DNA of 50,353 nt from Caryophanales bacterium UBA4691 (GCA_002404865.1 DHKP01000006.1:1-50353); one strand, 5' to 3'; shown: positions 1-7,438, counted from the stretch's first letter. A program made the numbers and translations. Notes: generated by a model not told the origin, from the letters alone.

Positions 1-1
1 T

Positions 2-178
2 ACGGATCCGAGAGGGGGTGCCCTTGCCGCCGCTCTTGATTCTTTCGAAAGCGGCTTTCGCGGTCCTGTAATCGCACCCGCATCGCTTTGCGATCTCGGC
101 GAAGTTGGGCTTAAGCTCCGCAATTTCTTCTTTTGATATCATGTAATCAATCCTTTCTAGGACGTCTTTCCGATACAT
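2..178 (-). CDS. IS21-like IstA transposase, N-terminal part (runs off window)
   Basis: A 59-codon reading frame leaves the left edge of the window. It starts at ATG 178, which has an AAAGGAG Shine-Dalgarno site seven bases upstream; an in-frame ATG at 142 is an alternative start. The visible part reads as an N-terminal helix-turn-helix (EIAKRCGCDYRTAKAAFERI) followed by a basic GGKGTPSRIR stretch. This resembles the DNA-binding N-terminus of IS21-family IstA, which binds the element ends and holds the DDE catalytic domain further on. Upstream lie two AATTTGTAG-type direct repeats (226-260, read on the minus strand), the kind of repeated end IS21 elements carry. The frame lies immediately beside the interrupted IS256 transposase, so the element probably inserted there. 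The family call rests on a short segment; another HTH transposase is possible. Confidence 0.5.
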   Translation of the reverse strand, partial: MYRKDVLERIDYMISKEEIAELKPNFAEIAKRCGCDYRTAKAAFERIKSGGKGTPSRIR

Positions 179-186
179 ATGCTATT

Positions 187-201
187 CTCCTTTTTGAGGA
201 G
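187..201 (-). promoter_or_regulatory. Hairpin covering the transposase ribosome binding site
   Basis: CTCCT (187-191) and AGGAG (197-201) form a 5-bp inverted repeat with a 5-base loop. In the minus-strand transcript the 3' arm is the Shine-Dalgarno sequence of the IS21-like transposase that starts at 178. Folding would hide the site, a common way for insertion sequences to limit transposase synthesis. The stem is short, so the effect is an inference. Confidence 0.35.
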
Positions 202-223
202 ATTATACGTGACCGGCGGAAAC

Positions 224-841
224 CTACAAATTCGACCGCCCAATATCTACAAATTGATTATGACCAATACAGACGGCTTCCTTTTCCACGGTGTCTCTCC
301 TAAGCGGGATGTAGATGGCGTCGGCGAAAAGAGCGAAATACCTCTCTTTGGTCGGCCTCGAGGCGAACCTCTCGACGTCTTCCTTCACGGCGTCGGTGAT
401 CGCCGAGATCGTGGACGAGGAGTATCTGTGGTCGTACAGCGATTCCACGATCTCCTGGATCTGCGAGTCGGTCATCCCGGCGGAATAGAGCTTCAGGATG
501 GTTTGGCCTATGTTCTTCGTGGATCTCCTCCCTCTTTCGAAAAGGCAGGTCTCGAATTCCGACTTCCTGTCCCTGGGGACCTCCACTTTTATGACGCCAT
601 AGGATGTGTTGAGCATCCTCTCGTAATAGCCGTTCCTGGAATTGCCCAGCTCCTTCGAGGCGCCTTGGGTGCCCCTCTCGTATCCGAGGAAAGCGGTCAG
701 CTCGTGCCCGATTATTTCGTTCACGCCCCTCTCGATTTCCTCCCTCAGGGCCTCTTTGAGCACCTCGTCCAGGTTTACTTTCTTGCCGGCCGCGCTAGCA
801 TTTGCTAACGCGTTGAGCATCGTTTGTGATAAATTATCCAT
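224..841 (-). pseudogene. IS256-family transposase, 3' end lost to another IS
   Basis: This 205-codon frame starts at ATG 841 behind an AAAGGAG site. It shows the N-terminal half of an IS256/mutator-type transposase: the GYERG and GNSRNGYYERML motifs (about residues 52-78), a basic PRDRKSEFE segment, and the FADAIYIPLR block holding the first aspartate of the DDE triad (about residue 173). Full-length members are near 400 residues; here homology stops near residue 190 and the last 13 or so residues come from the end of the adjoining IS21-like element. The second Asp and the Glu are therefore missing and it cannot be active. The coding sequence is much richer in GC than host genes nearby, as expected for a recently acquired IS. 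Confidence 0.8.
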
Positions 842-911
842 GCAGGACTCCTTTCATGCTTGGTAGTTAAATTGTGAGTTCCTGCTTTTTTGTTGTCAAT
901 TCCGCGCCGCG

Positions 912-927
912 GGACCCCTAGGGGTCC
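912..927. repeat. 16-bp perfect palindrome upstream of IS256 remnant
   Basis: GGACCCCTAGGGGTCC is a perfect 16-bp palindrome about 70 bases upstream of the IS256-type transposase start. It sits near where the outer end of that element should lie, in a GC-rich patch just before the base composition drops to host level. It may be part of the IS end or its target site. The rest of 842-1108 shows no gene; a TTGACA hexamer at 1070-1075 precedes the sigma-factor gene but lacks a well-spaced -10. Confidence 0.4.
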
Positions 928-1108
928 AATGGTGGTGACCATCCCTTCATTTCATTCAGGAATGTTTACACAATTGAACGTGTACTCTCCTTGTTTCATT
1001 AACGAAAGCATAAATTCAACTTTTATAAAATATTTCGGTGGCATCTAATAAATACCCATATCATTTCTTTTGACAACATGAGCAAAAAGCGTTTCCTTTA
1101 CGATATTC

Positions 1109-1645
1109 ATGACTATCGAAGAAAAATTAAAGGACGCTTTCGCTAACGGGGATCAGAATAAAATCGAACTTGCGTTTTCTACATTCTATAAAGCTAACTA
1201 TGACCTCGTGAAAAAGATAATCGCGGAAACGGTTGGCTATCATATTTGGCTAGAAGATGTTATTGCCGATACATTTGTCGCAATATTGGAGAATAAAGAC
1301 CGCTTAGGAGAAATCAAAGACCTCAAAAAGTATTTGTTCCAAGTTGCTAGAAATATCGCCAAAAAGACATATAAAAACGAACTTAACAAATCGCACGATG
1401 ATATCGATAACGTCATTACGATTAGTAACGACGACTCCTTAGCCAATATCGATGAAAAGAATATCGTTCAAAGGATTGAATCAAGTTTGAAATACCCTAG
1501 CGATAAAATCTTTATCCTTAGAGAAGGCTTTGAATACACGTTTTTAGAAATCGCCTCAATCTTAAATTTAGGAGAAGATTTGGTTTATTACCGTTATAAG
1601 AAAGCATTAGAAAAACTACGTAAAGAATTTAAAAAAGGTCCGTAG
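1109..1645 (+). CDS. ECF-type RNA polymerase sigma factor
   Basis: A 178-residue protein with the two-domain layout of group 4 (ECF) sigma factors. Sigma region 2 spans about residues 20-90, with the acidic DVIADTFVAILENKDRL segment and KKYLFQVARNIAKKTYKNE, which would contact core polymerase and melt the -10. Sigma region 4 spans about 125-175 and ends in a helix-turn-helix (FLEIASILNLGEDLVYYRYKKALEKLRKEF) that would read the -35. The length is typical. No anti-sigma gene follows: the next gene is convergent, 13 bases away. No convincing Shine-Dalgarno precedes ATG 1109, so the start is the least certain part. Subfamily and regulon cannot be told from the sequence. Confidence 0.75.
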   Translation: MTIEEKLKDAFANGDQNKIELAFSTFYKANYDLVKKIIAETVGYHIWLEDVIADTFVAILENKDRLGEIKDLKKYLFQVARNIAKKTYKNELNKSHDDIDNVITISNDDSLANIDEKNIVQRIESSLKYPSDKIFILREGFEYTFLEIASILNLGEDLVYYRYKKALEKLRKEFKKGP

Positions 1646-1658
1646 ACGGACTTTAAGA

Positions 1659-2021
1659 CTAATGCTGATTCACGCCGCTAACAATCGCACGAACTGAACT
1701 AATGACCTGCACACAGTATCGGAACGAAGTGTAAGCTGGGGAGGAAAAACAAATCGAGCCATCCCCTTCTTGTAAAGAGAAGCGATACATATCATTCGAA
1801 TCTTTATAGATGACAAAATGAGGGAGACCAGTTCTAACGACTTTCCCTTCCGTCTCATCGTAGGCTTTCGCATTAGGAACAATCCTTTTTGCTCTTTTAA
1901 TCGCATGAATTGCTTTTTCTTCGCTATCAAAGAATGGCGAAATACCAAGGACTTCCCCTTTGAAGTTCTCTAGGAGGAAGCGGTAGCCGTCAACTGAAGA
2001 TCCAATAACAAATTTACCCAT
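1659..2021 (-). CDS. Tandem DUF1508 (YegP-like) domain protein
   Basis: A 120-residue protein made of two similar units: KFVIGSSVDGYRFLLENFKGEVLGIS with a following helix (about 3-50), and HFVIYKDSNDMYRFSLQEGDGSICFSS with a following helix (about 68-118). The pattern, a strand, YRF, a loop with G-E/G-S, then S-x-x-Y/F and an amphipathic helix, is that of DUF1508/YegP, small cytosolic proteins usually found as tandem repeats. The biochemical role of the family is not established. The gene converges on the sigma-factor gene; a GTCCG-TAGA-CGGAC stem between the two may serve as a weak shared terminator. Confidence 0.65.
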   Translation of the reverse strand: MGKFVIGSSVDGYRFLLENFKGEVLGISPFFDSEEKAIHAIKRAKRIVPNAKAYDETEGKVVRTGLPHFVIYKDSNDMYRFSLQEGDGSICFSSPAYTSFRYCVQVISSVRAIVSGVNQH

Positions 2022-2642
2022 AATTCTCTATGACCAACTAAAGAATACCGCAAATAAAAGAAAATTCATAATTTAGTTTTGCTAAATTTATGATTCGTTA
2101 TTTATTTTTACTCTTTGTTTTCAATGCTAAAAACATAATTTATTTCGCTTAGTTCACGTTTTTAAATACATTATTTTTAGGTATTTAGGTAACTTATTAA
2201 ATAATAAAATATGGATATATTCTTAGTAGAAATTATGACTGATTGGAAATCCATCAGCTTAATTGAGAATAAAGGCAATCGAAAGAGCGCTTATTCGTTA
2301 AGTTACTAATTCAATTGCAGTCAGAGAAAAGAACTATTGAATTTCGCAATTTTATCAAAACACTAGTTTCATTAAGCTTTTAGATATTGATTAAAATAAC
2401 ATTGGCTGTTTGATTTGATCAATATTCCCTAATCTATCCAAAAGGAGCTGATGATTATGACGAGCAATCCAATCGTATCTTTGCTAATTCATATTTAGGC
2501 TTCATAGTAAAAAAGAATAACAAGACGAAACCCAGTAGACGAATGTTCCTCAAAATCTTGCAACTCTCCAAAAAACGACGGCAAGGGCAGCGTTCGCACT
2601 AATCAGTTTACGAATCGCCACTTTTCCCTTCCGTCGTGATTT
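2022..2642. other. Gene-poor stretch with decayed sequence
   Basis: No intact gene is visible. The first half is very AT-rich. Around 2416-2601 there is an open frame on the plus strand without a start codon (it includes LIYPKGADDYDEQSNRIF), which could be the tail of a lost gene; an AAAGGAG site at about 2442 leads only to a 15-codon ORF. ACGACGGCAAGGG (about 2574-2586) and CCCTTCCGTCGTG (about 2626-2638) form an imperfect inverted repeat. The stretch also holds copy A of a diverged direct repeat (2335-2400) matching the region upstream of relB. Confidence 0.4.
2354..2400 (+). repeat. Diverged direct repeat, copy A
   Basis: TCAAAACACTAGTTTCATTA followed by TTTTAG and ATTGATT..AATAAC recurs at 3396-3443 in the same orientation with about three quarters of the bases identical. 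Weaker similarity continues about 20 bases to the left (GAATTTCGCAATTTTA against GAGTTTCACGCTTTTT). The two copies bracket the relB gene and the broken toxin, about 1.04 kb apart. Confidence 0.5.
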
Positions 2643-2992
2643 TTAGTGAGTTTTATTTGTACCGGTTGTCTTCGCTTCTCGCGACAATTGTAATTCGATA
2701 TCACGCTTTCCGTGCATAACGCGGATAATGGTCATTGTTTTGTTGTCGTTATCGGTTATATAAAACACGAGGTAATTATCAACGCCCATTACACGCAAGT
2801 TCTATTCTTTCCACGGTTCTTTGTCATATACACGATATCTCTCAGGCATTTCTTCAAGGCTCATTACAGCCTGTTCTATTTTGCCTATTTGTCCAACGCG
2901 GTTTCGACAGCCAATAGATTACGAATCAAATAGTCGGCAATGGATCTCAAATCTTCTTCAGCTTTTTTAGTTGTAAATATTTGATATTTCAT
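2643..2992 (-). pseudogene. RelE/ParE-family toxin, broken by frameshift and nonsense codon
   Basis: Starting at ATG 2992 the first 34 or so codons read MKYQIFTTKKAEEDLRSIADY and continue to ALDK, then hit TAG. Shifting frame there continues with GKIEQAVMSLEEMPERYRVY, KEPWKE, a second TAG, then NLRVMGVDNYLVFYITD and MTIIRVMHGKRDIE, ending at TAA 2643. The combined reading has the full length and order of a RelE/ParE-superfamily ribonuclease toxin, including the NLRVM..NYLVFY strand block and the conserved C-terminal IIRVMHGKRD. Two independent lesions make it a pseudogene. It lies four bases downstream of the intact antitoxin, the usual antitoxin-toxin order. Confidence 0.8.
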
Positions 2993-2996
2993 ATCG

Positions 2997-3296
2997 CTAT
3001 AATTTTTTACGAATATCAGAAAAAACTTCAGTCGCTGGCTTTACTCGACCATTTGTAGCATCGTCAAAGCCTTTCTTTATTTCTAAATCGAATTCCCCTT
3101 GCGTCATATTGCCTATATCAAGTGGACGTGGAGGCAATTTTACATCAAACGGCAATCCGCCCTGAAGAATAATCTGCTTGTAAAACATATTAATCGCGTT
3201 TGATGCAGGTATTCCAAGCTCTGAAAGTATCGCCTCGGCTTCGTTTTTCACGTTTGGTTCAATTCTTGCATATAAATTTGCTGATTTAGCCATCAT
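2997..3296 (-). CDS. relB: RelB/DinJ-family antitoxin
   Basis: I start this gene at ATG 3296 (or the adjacent ATG 3293) because GGAGG lies just upstream; longer upstream starts lack a site. The 99-residue product opens with a ribbon-helix-helix segment (SANLYARIEPNVKNEAEAIL, then GIPASNAINMFYKQIILQGG), which in RelB/DinJ proteins forms the operator-binding dimer, and ends in a charged tail expected to wrap the toxin (GEFDLEIKKGFDDATNGRVK). The partner toxin immediately downstream is a pseudogene, so this antitoxin is now solitary at its locus. It may still repress its own promoter or neutralise a related toxin elsewhere; that is inference. Confidence 0.8.
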   Translation of the reverse strand: MMAKSANLYARIEPNVKNEAEAILSELGIPASNAINMFYKQIILQGGLPFDVKLPPRPLDIGNMTQGEFDLEIKKGFDDATNGRVKPATEVFSDIRKKL

Positions 3297-3395
3297 TACA
3301 CCTCCAATAGTTATTTCGCTTTTCTTTATAGTTAAATTGTTCGCGTTTGTAAGGACAAGAGCAATGCATGTTCTTAATAGAGTTTCACGCTTTTT

Positions 3396-3443
3396 GTCAA
3401 AACACAAGCTTCATAGAGTTTTAGGGTATTGATTGCAATAACG
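3396..3443 (+). repeat. Diverged direct repeat, copy B
   Basis: The second copy of the repeat at 2354-2400, in the same orientation. It starts about 100 bases upstream of the relB start. The rest of 3444-3740 contains no intact gene; an open plus-strand stretch (about 3570-3676, KAPLGLISLNLDGSLKLSKK) looks like the tail of a lost coding sequence. Confidence 0.5.
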
Positions 3444-3740
3444 GCAGCTGCCGGAAAACAATAACGAGCGAACTTCACCGCCTTCCTAAGAAAGTCATGG
3501 CAGATGTTGAGCGCCAAGAAACAGGATAGTCCATCCTTTACACCCATTATTTGGTTATTAAATTCATAGAAAAGGCACCTTTAGGCTTGATTTCCTTGAA
3601 TCTTGACGGCTCATTGAAATTATCCAAAAAAGCAGTTTTTCATAAGGAGATCTTAGTTTTTGGGAGCTTTACGTAACAAAGGCTAAAACCATTACCAAAA
3701 TTGATAAACTTAACGAGAAAGAACTACATTTTCTTCTTTT

Positions 3741-3762
3741 TGCAAAATGATAAAATTTTGCA
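3741..3762. promoter_or_regulatory. Inverted repeat at the TetR gene start, probable autoregulatory operator
   Basis: TGCAAAAT and ATTTTGCA form an 8-bp perfect inverted repeat around a 6-base spacer and end one base before the regulator's ATG at 3764. The spacer overlaps TAAAAT (3751-3756), a good -10 candidate, which would put the transcript start almost at the ATG. The architecture fits a TetR-type dimer site that blocks its own promoter. Confidence 0.5.
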
Positions 3763-3763
3763 T

Positions 3764-4333
3764 ATGTCAGAATTAACAAAGAAAGCTTTAGCGGCTTCAT
3801 TAAAAGAATTATTAGAGAAGAAATCGATCCGCAAAATCACGATAGGAGAAATATGCGACCACTGCGGGGTCCGTCGACAGACTTTCTATTATCATTTTTC
3901 TGATTTGCCTGAACTGATTGAATGGATTTGCTACTCCGAAGCGGACGCGGTTATTCAAAAGAACCGCAATTACGCTAGTTGGGAAGAAGGGTTCTATGAT
4001 GTTTTTCTTTTAGCGAAAAAAGAAAAGTCTTTCATCATGAATATTTATCATGGAGTATCAAAAGATACTTTAGAAAGATACTTATGCAATTTAACCAAGC
4101 CTCTCCTAGAACATGTTATCAATGAAGTCGCCAATTCTCTTTCTATCGATGATGTCACCGCAAGCGATAAAGATTTTGTCGCGCGTTTTTATACCGTTGC
4201 CTTTGTCGATGTAATGATGAGCTGGGTTGACCGTGATATGCAAGAAGACCCAAAAACGATCATTGAGCATTTATCTCCTTTAGTAAAAGGGACCATCCCT
4301 AACGCCTTAATCGCTTATTCCGGACGAAATTGA
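3764..4333 (+). CDS. TetR/AcrR-family transcriptional regulator
   Basis: A 189-residue protein starting at ATG 3764. An N-terminal helix-turn-helix (IGEICDHCGVRRQTFYYHF, about residues 27-46) has the TetR signature ending in TFYYHF. The remaining 140 residues form the mostly helical ligand-binding and dimerisation region, with length and pattern close to the DhaS-like TetR subgroup. I prefer 3764 to the in-frame ATG 63 bases upstream because the HTH then begins at the usual distance from the N-terminus. No Shine-Dalgarno precedes 3764, and a -10-like TAAAAT at 3751 suggests a near-leaderless mRNA. Ohya follows 141 bases downstream in the same direction, so a fatty acid or related lipid is a plausible ligand (inference). 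Confidence 0.8.
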   Translation: MSELTKKALAASLKELLEKKSIRKITIGEICDHCGVRRQTFYYHFSDLPELIEWICYSEADAVIQKNRNYASWEEGFYDVFLLAKKEKSFIMNIYHGVSKDTLERYLCNLTKPLLEHVINEVANSLSIDDVTASDKDFVARFYTVAFVDVMMSWVDRDMQEDPKTIIEHLSPLVKGTIPNALIAYSGRN

Positions 4334-4398
4334 CATTCATGTCTTTTTGTTAAAAATTTTGTCTTTTTAAAGAAGAAATCATTTTTTTGGACATGAAT
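4330..4398 (+). promoter_or_regulatory. Promoter/operator region of oleate hydratase
   Basis: TTGACA (4330-4335) overlaps the TetR stop codon and is followed 15 bases later by TAAAAA (4351-4356), a short-spaced candidate promoter. ATTCATGTC (4335-4343) and GACATGAAT (4390-4398) form a perfect 9-bp inverted repeat on either side of this promoter; the first arm is itself part of the palindrome GACAT-TC-ATGTC. These half-sites are candidate binding sites for the adjacent TetR protein. They differ from the TGCAAAAT repeat upstream of the regulator itself. Confidence 0.45.
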
Positions 4399-4474
4399 CA
4401 CTCTTTGCAATTTTTCTTTGCTTGTTTTTTCTTTTACCTTAGATATCGCCTTAACGGCAAAAGGAGATAAAGCA

Positions 4475-6265
4475 ATGTATTACTCAGCAGGAAATTACGA
4501 AGCCTTCGCTCACCCAAAGAAACCTGAGGGAGCGGATAAAAAGAGCGCATATATTATCGGAAGTGGCTTAGCCGGGCTTACTTCCGCCTTCTATTTGGTG
4601 AGAGACGCTCAAATCAAAGGCGAAAGAATCAAGATTCTAGAAAGAGACCCCGTCGCAGGCGGGGCATGCGATGGAATCCATGATCCAAAGAATGGATTCA
4701 TCATGCGCGGCGGAAGAGAGATGGATAACCATTTCGAAGTCATGTGGGATGTCTATAAAGATGTTCCATCTAGTTCCGATCCTAACGTTTCCGTTCTCGA
4801 TGAATATCGCTGGTTAAATAAAGAAGATCCTAACTATTCCCTTTGTAGAGCGACTGCTCATTGCGGGAAGAAACTTCCTACAGGGCACGACTTCACTCTT
4901 GATAAAGAAGCGCAAAATGAACTTTTAAAGCTCTTCTTAACCCCAGAAAAGGACTTAGAGGACAAAAAGATCAGCGATTGCTTCGATGATCACTTCTATC
5001 GTTCCAATTTTTGGCTATATTGGCAAACAATGTTCGCGTTCCAAGAATGGAGCAGTGCCTTAGAGATGAAACGTTATTTGCAGCGCTACGTTCACCATAT
5101 TGATGGTTTACCAGATTTCACTGCCCTCCGTTTCACTCGCTATAACCAATATGAGTCGATGATTTTGCCTTTATTAAAATATCTCACCGATCATGGCGTT
5201 ACTTTCATTCCTCACTGCGAAGTGAAAAACGTCATCTTCGATGCGAAGAATAACGACCACAAAGTCGCAACTGCGATTGAAGTGGAATTAGAAGGAAAGC
5301 CTCACACCTATAAACTAAGCGAGGACGATTTGGTGTTCATCACAAACGGTTCTTGCGTCGATAGCACTAAATACGGGAATCAAACTACCGCTCCGGATTA
5401 TCAAAGCCTAAAGAATAAGGAAGGTGATTCTTGGAATTTATGGAGAAAGATGGCTTCGCAAGTCAATGATGGCTCATTTGGTAACGTAGATAAATTCTCG
5501 GACAACATCGAAGAAACCAACTGGATGAGCGCCACAATCGATGTCGATGACACACTCTTGCCTTATATCACTAACATTACGCAACGTGATCCTCATACTG
5601 GCAAAGTATGTACGGGAGGCATCGTCACAGTAAAAGATTCATGGGATTATTGGAGATGCTCTTGGACAATTAATCGCCAAGGGCAATTCGAGGATCAGCC
5701 AAAGAATAGAACGCTTGTTTGGTTCTATAGCCTCTACACAAATCGTCCAGGCAACTACATCAAAAAACCAATGAGAGATTGCTCTGGTATTGAGGTTGCA
5801 GAAGAATGGATGTACCACATTGGGGTCCCTACCGATAAGATCGAAGAATACGCAAGCAAACACGCGAATACCACAACCGCGTATATGCCTTATATTGACG
5901 CGTTCTTCCAGCCAAGGAAAGAGACCGATCGTCCCCTCGTTGTTCCTCATGGAGCAATTAACTTCGCCTTCATTGGACAATTCGCGGAAATTCCTCACGA
6001 TACAATCTTCACAACCGAGTATTCGATGAGGAGTGGAATGGAAGCAGTCTACACATTGATGAATGTTGACCGTGGAGTTCCTGAAGTATGGGGGTCCCGT
6101 TATGATATCCGCGAATTATTAAAAGCGGCATATTACGCGGTTGACCGTAAGCAATTAAAGGACATGAATCTAACTGTCGCCGAACGTTTCTTGCTTAAGA
6201 AAGTGCTGAAGAAAATCAAAGACACAGACATCGAGCTCTTGCTAAAAGAATCGAGGCTAATCTAA
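4475..6265 (+). CDS. ohyA: Oleate hydratase (FAD-dependent, MCRA family)
   Basis: Starting at ATG 4475, behind AAAGGAGA, gives 596 residues, the usual length of oleate hydratases (formerly myosin-cross-reactive antigen). These flavoproteins add water to the cis-9 double bond of oleate and related unsaturated fatty acids, giving 10-hydroxy acids. The N-terminal dinucleotide-binding motif IIGSGLAGL lies at residues 27-35, and the family block RGGREMDNHFEVMWD follows at about 79-92, placing a glutamate at residue 82 as in the catalytic position known from staphylococcal OhyA. No signal peptide is seen, so it acts in the cytosol or on the inner membrane face. It probably detoxifies host or dietary unsaturated fatty acids. 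The TetR gene upstream and the operator-like repeats suggest lipid-responsive control. Confidence 0.95.
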   Translation: MYYSAGNYEAFAHPKKPEGADKKSAYIIGSGLAGLTSAFYLVRDAQIKGERIKILERDPVAGGACDGIHDPKNGFIMRGGREMDNHFEVMWDVYKDVPSSSDPNVSVLDEYRWLNKEDPNYSLCRATAHCGKKLPTGHDFTLDKEAQNELLKLFLTPEKDLEDKKISDCFDDHFYRSNFWLYWQTMFAFQEWSSALEMKRYLQRYVHHIDGLPDFTALRFTRYNQYESMILPLLKYLTDHGVTFIPHCEVKNVIFDAKNNDHKVATAIEVELEGKPHTYKLSEDDLVFITNGSCVDSTKYGNQTTAPDYQSLKNKEGDSWNLWRKMASQVNDGSFGNVDKFSDNIEETNWMSATIDVDDTLLPYITNITQRDPHTGKVCTGGIVTVKDSWDYWRCSWTINRQGQFEDQPKNRTLVWFYSLYTNRPGNYIKKPMRDCSGIEVAEEWMYHIGVPTDKIEEYASKHANTTTAYMPYIDAFFQPRKETDRPLVVPHGAINFAFIGQFAEIPHDTIFTTEYSMRSGMEAVYTLMNVDRGVPEVWGSRYDIRELLKAAYYAVDRKQLKDMNLTVAERFLLKKVLKKIKDTDIELLLKESRLI

Positions 6266-6298
6266 ATACGTTTTAATCCACTTTCTACAAGGATATTG

Positions 6299-6349
6299 AA
6301 AAAGCGTTGCCTATTTGCGGAGTTTTACGCAAGTAGAGTAACGCTTTTT
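6299..6349. terminator. Strong bidirectional hairpin terminator
   Basis: AAAAAGCGTT (6299-6308) pairs with AACGCTTTTT (6340-6349), enclosing a second arm pair CTATTTGCG/CGCAAGTAG with a short loop. The stem is flanked by A-rich and T-rich runs on the two sides, so it can terminate ohyA on the plus strand and the convergent membrane-protein gene on the minus strand. Confidence 0.85.
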
Positions 6350-6372
6350 GTTTTAGAAATGAAAAGTTTTTC

Positions 6373-7050
6373 TTATTTAATGATTTCTGCGCAGCGATTT
6401 TCGATTTCAGTTAATCGTTGATCGCATTTTTCATTAATTTGACGATCAATTTCCGTCTTCTTCTTTAGATTTTCTTCATAGGTTGCTAACGCATTAGTCG
6501 CTTCTTCGCCTTTTAATCCTTTTAGGCATTTTCTATTTTTGATTAAGAAGACTATTGAAACAATACTTCCAATCAATCCAATGGAAAGGCAAGAATTAGC
6601 AATCATAATAAACTCAGCGAAACCAGGAACCCAAAGCAGAACGAGGCTTAAAAGTATGAAGGCCAAGAAAACAAATAAAAGCGTAAGAGGAAGGTAGAAT
6701 TTTTTCGGCGTGGCGATAACTGGCTTTTCAACATCGCAATATTCTAAACCAAATTTTTCAGCCGCTTCTCTTCTAATATATGGAGCAGTTGAGTTTCTCA
6801 AAGTAGAAAGCTTTACATATTCGCTCTCAAGTTCCCTAGCTTCATCATACCAAGGAGCTCCTTTTTCCCTTGAGAAAGTGATTTTATTAAAGGTTTCGAA
6901 GTGGCGTGTCCCATCGCTATCTTGGCCAGTAAATTCTTGGCAACGCTGATTGTTGATTACTTCCCAGCCAAACATCTCAAACAATCTGATTTTTTCATTA
7001 ATTTCCTTGTCGCTTGGATAGCATTGAATCGTAGTTGTCTCTTTTGGCAT
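6373..7050 (-). CDS. Hypothetical two-helix membrane protein with coiled-coil tail
   Basis: A 225-residue protein not matched to a named family. ATG 7050 is preceded by AAAAGGAG. The N-terminal third is hydrophilic and contains EMFGWEVINNQRCQEFTGQD and a conserved-looking EKGAPWYDEARELESEY stretch. Two hydrophobic segments follow (about 116-140 and 146-170), then a charged C-terminal region with heptad-like spacing (about 178-225) that could form a coiled coil. Small proteins of this design are common in Bacillota membranes, usually without known function. Its upstream region has a run of nine G residues between promoter-like boxes, so its expression may be phase variable. Confidence 0.65.
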   Translation of the reverse strand: MPKETTTIQCYPSDKEINEKIRLFEMFGWEVINNQRCQEFTGQDSDGTRHFETFNKITFSREKGAPWYDEARELESEYVKLSTLRNSTAPYIRREAAEKFGLEYCDVEKPVIATPKKFYLPLTLLFVFLAFILLSLVLLWVPGFAEFIMIANSCLSIGLIGSIVSIVFLIKNRKCLKGLKGEEATNALATYEENLKKKTEIDRQINEKCDQRLTEIENRCAEIIK

Positions 7051-7084
7051 TGGTTACTCCTTTTATTTTTTAAATATGTAAAAA

Positions 7085-7110
7085 ATTTTACCCCCCCCCG
7101 CGTTTTTCAA
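7085..7110 (-). promoter_or_regulatory. Candidate phase-variable promoter with G9 tract
   Basis: On the minus strand TTGAAA (7105-7110, five of six bases of a -35) is followed by AACGC, nine consecutive G (7091-7099 as C on plus) and TAAAAT (7085-7090, five of six bases of a -10). The spacer is 14 bases, short of the optimal 17. Adding bases to the homopolymer would restore spacing, the standard design of slipped-strand phase-variable promoters. This is the longest G/C homopolymer I noticed in the window. Confidence 0.45.
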
Positions 7111-7192
7111 GAGTTTATTGCTTAAAAGAGAAAAATTCTCAATAAAAAGGGAAAATAGAAACCGCTCATTGCAAATGCTCTTTTGCAAAAAA

Positions 7193-7438
7193 TTATTTTC
7201 CTAGTGTTCCGACTGGAACAACTAAAACACCATCTTGTCTTTTATACGCGATATCACCATTCGCCGTCAAGACCATTAAAAAGGATGGCTTTTTCATTTT
7301 GCCTAAATCAATGTTTTGGCTCAGCTTTAATAAGCTATCGACTCCCTCTTGGATTAAATTATCACCACCGATTTTAATCTCAATTAAGCCATAGCTTCCG
7401 TTTCTTAAGTGAATCACCGCATCACATTTCATTTTCAC
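7193..7438 (-). pseudogene. C-terminal fragment of an AAA ATPase (DUF4143 type)
   Basis: About 80 codons encode only the end of a DUF4143-type ATPase: CDAVIHLRNGSYGLIEIKIGG, the D...E-x-K nuclease-like block of these proteins, then LMVLTANGDIAYKRQDGVLVVPVGTLGK. The ATPase core, with Walker A and B, is absent. The open frame begins at a GTG directly preceded in frame by TGA, and 5' of the homology the sequence belongs to a different gene ruin (PreT-like), so a deletion appears to have joined two unrelated pseudogenes near 7432. Confidence 0.7.

Noticed and set aside
179..808. A 209-codon open frame on the plus strand opposite the IS256 transposase
   Set aside because: It mirrors the transposase in a GC-rich region where antisense stops are rare; the minus strand carries clear family motifs and a ribosome site.
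2335..3455. Integron cassette with attC sites around the RelB/toxin unit
   Set aside because: The flanking repeats are direct and lack the paired R/L box inverted-repeat structure of attC; no integrase gene is in the window.
7193..7438. A small intact protein starting at GTG 7438
   Set aside because: The codon before GTG is an in-frame stop, there is no ribosome site, and the sequence is only the C-terminal block of a much longer ATPase family.
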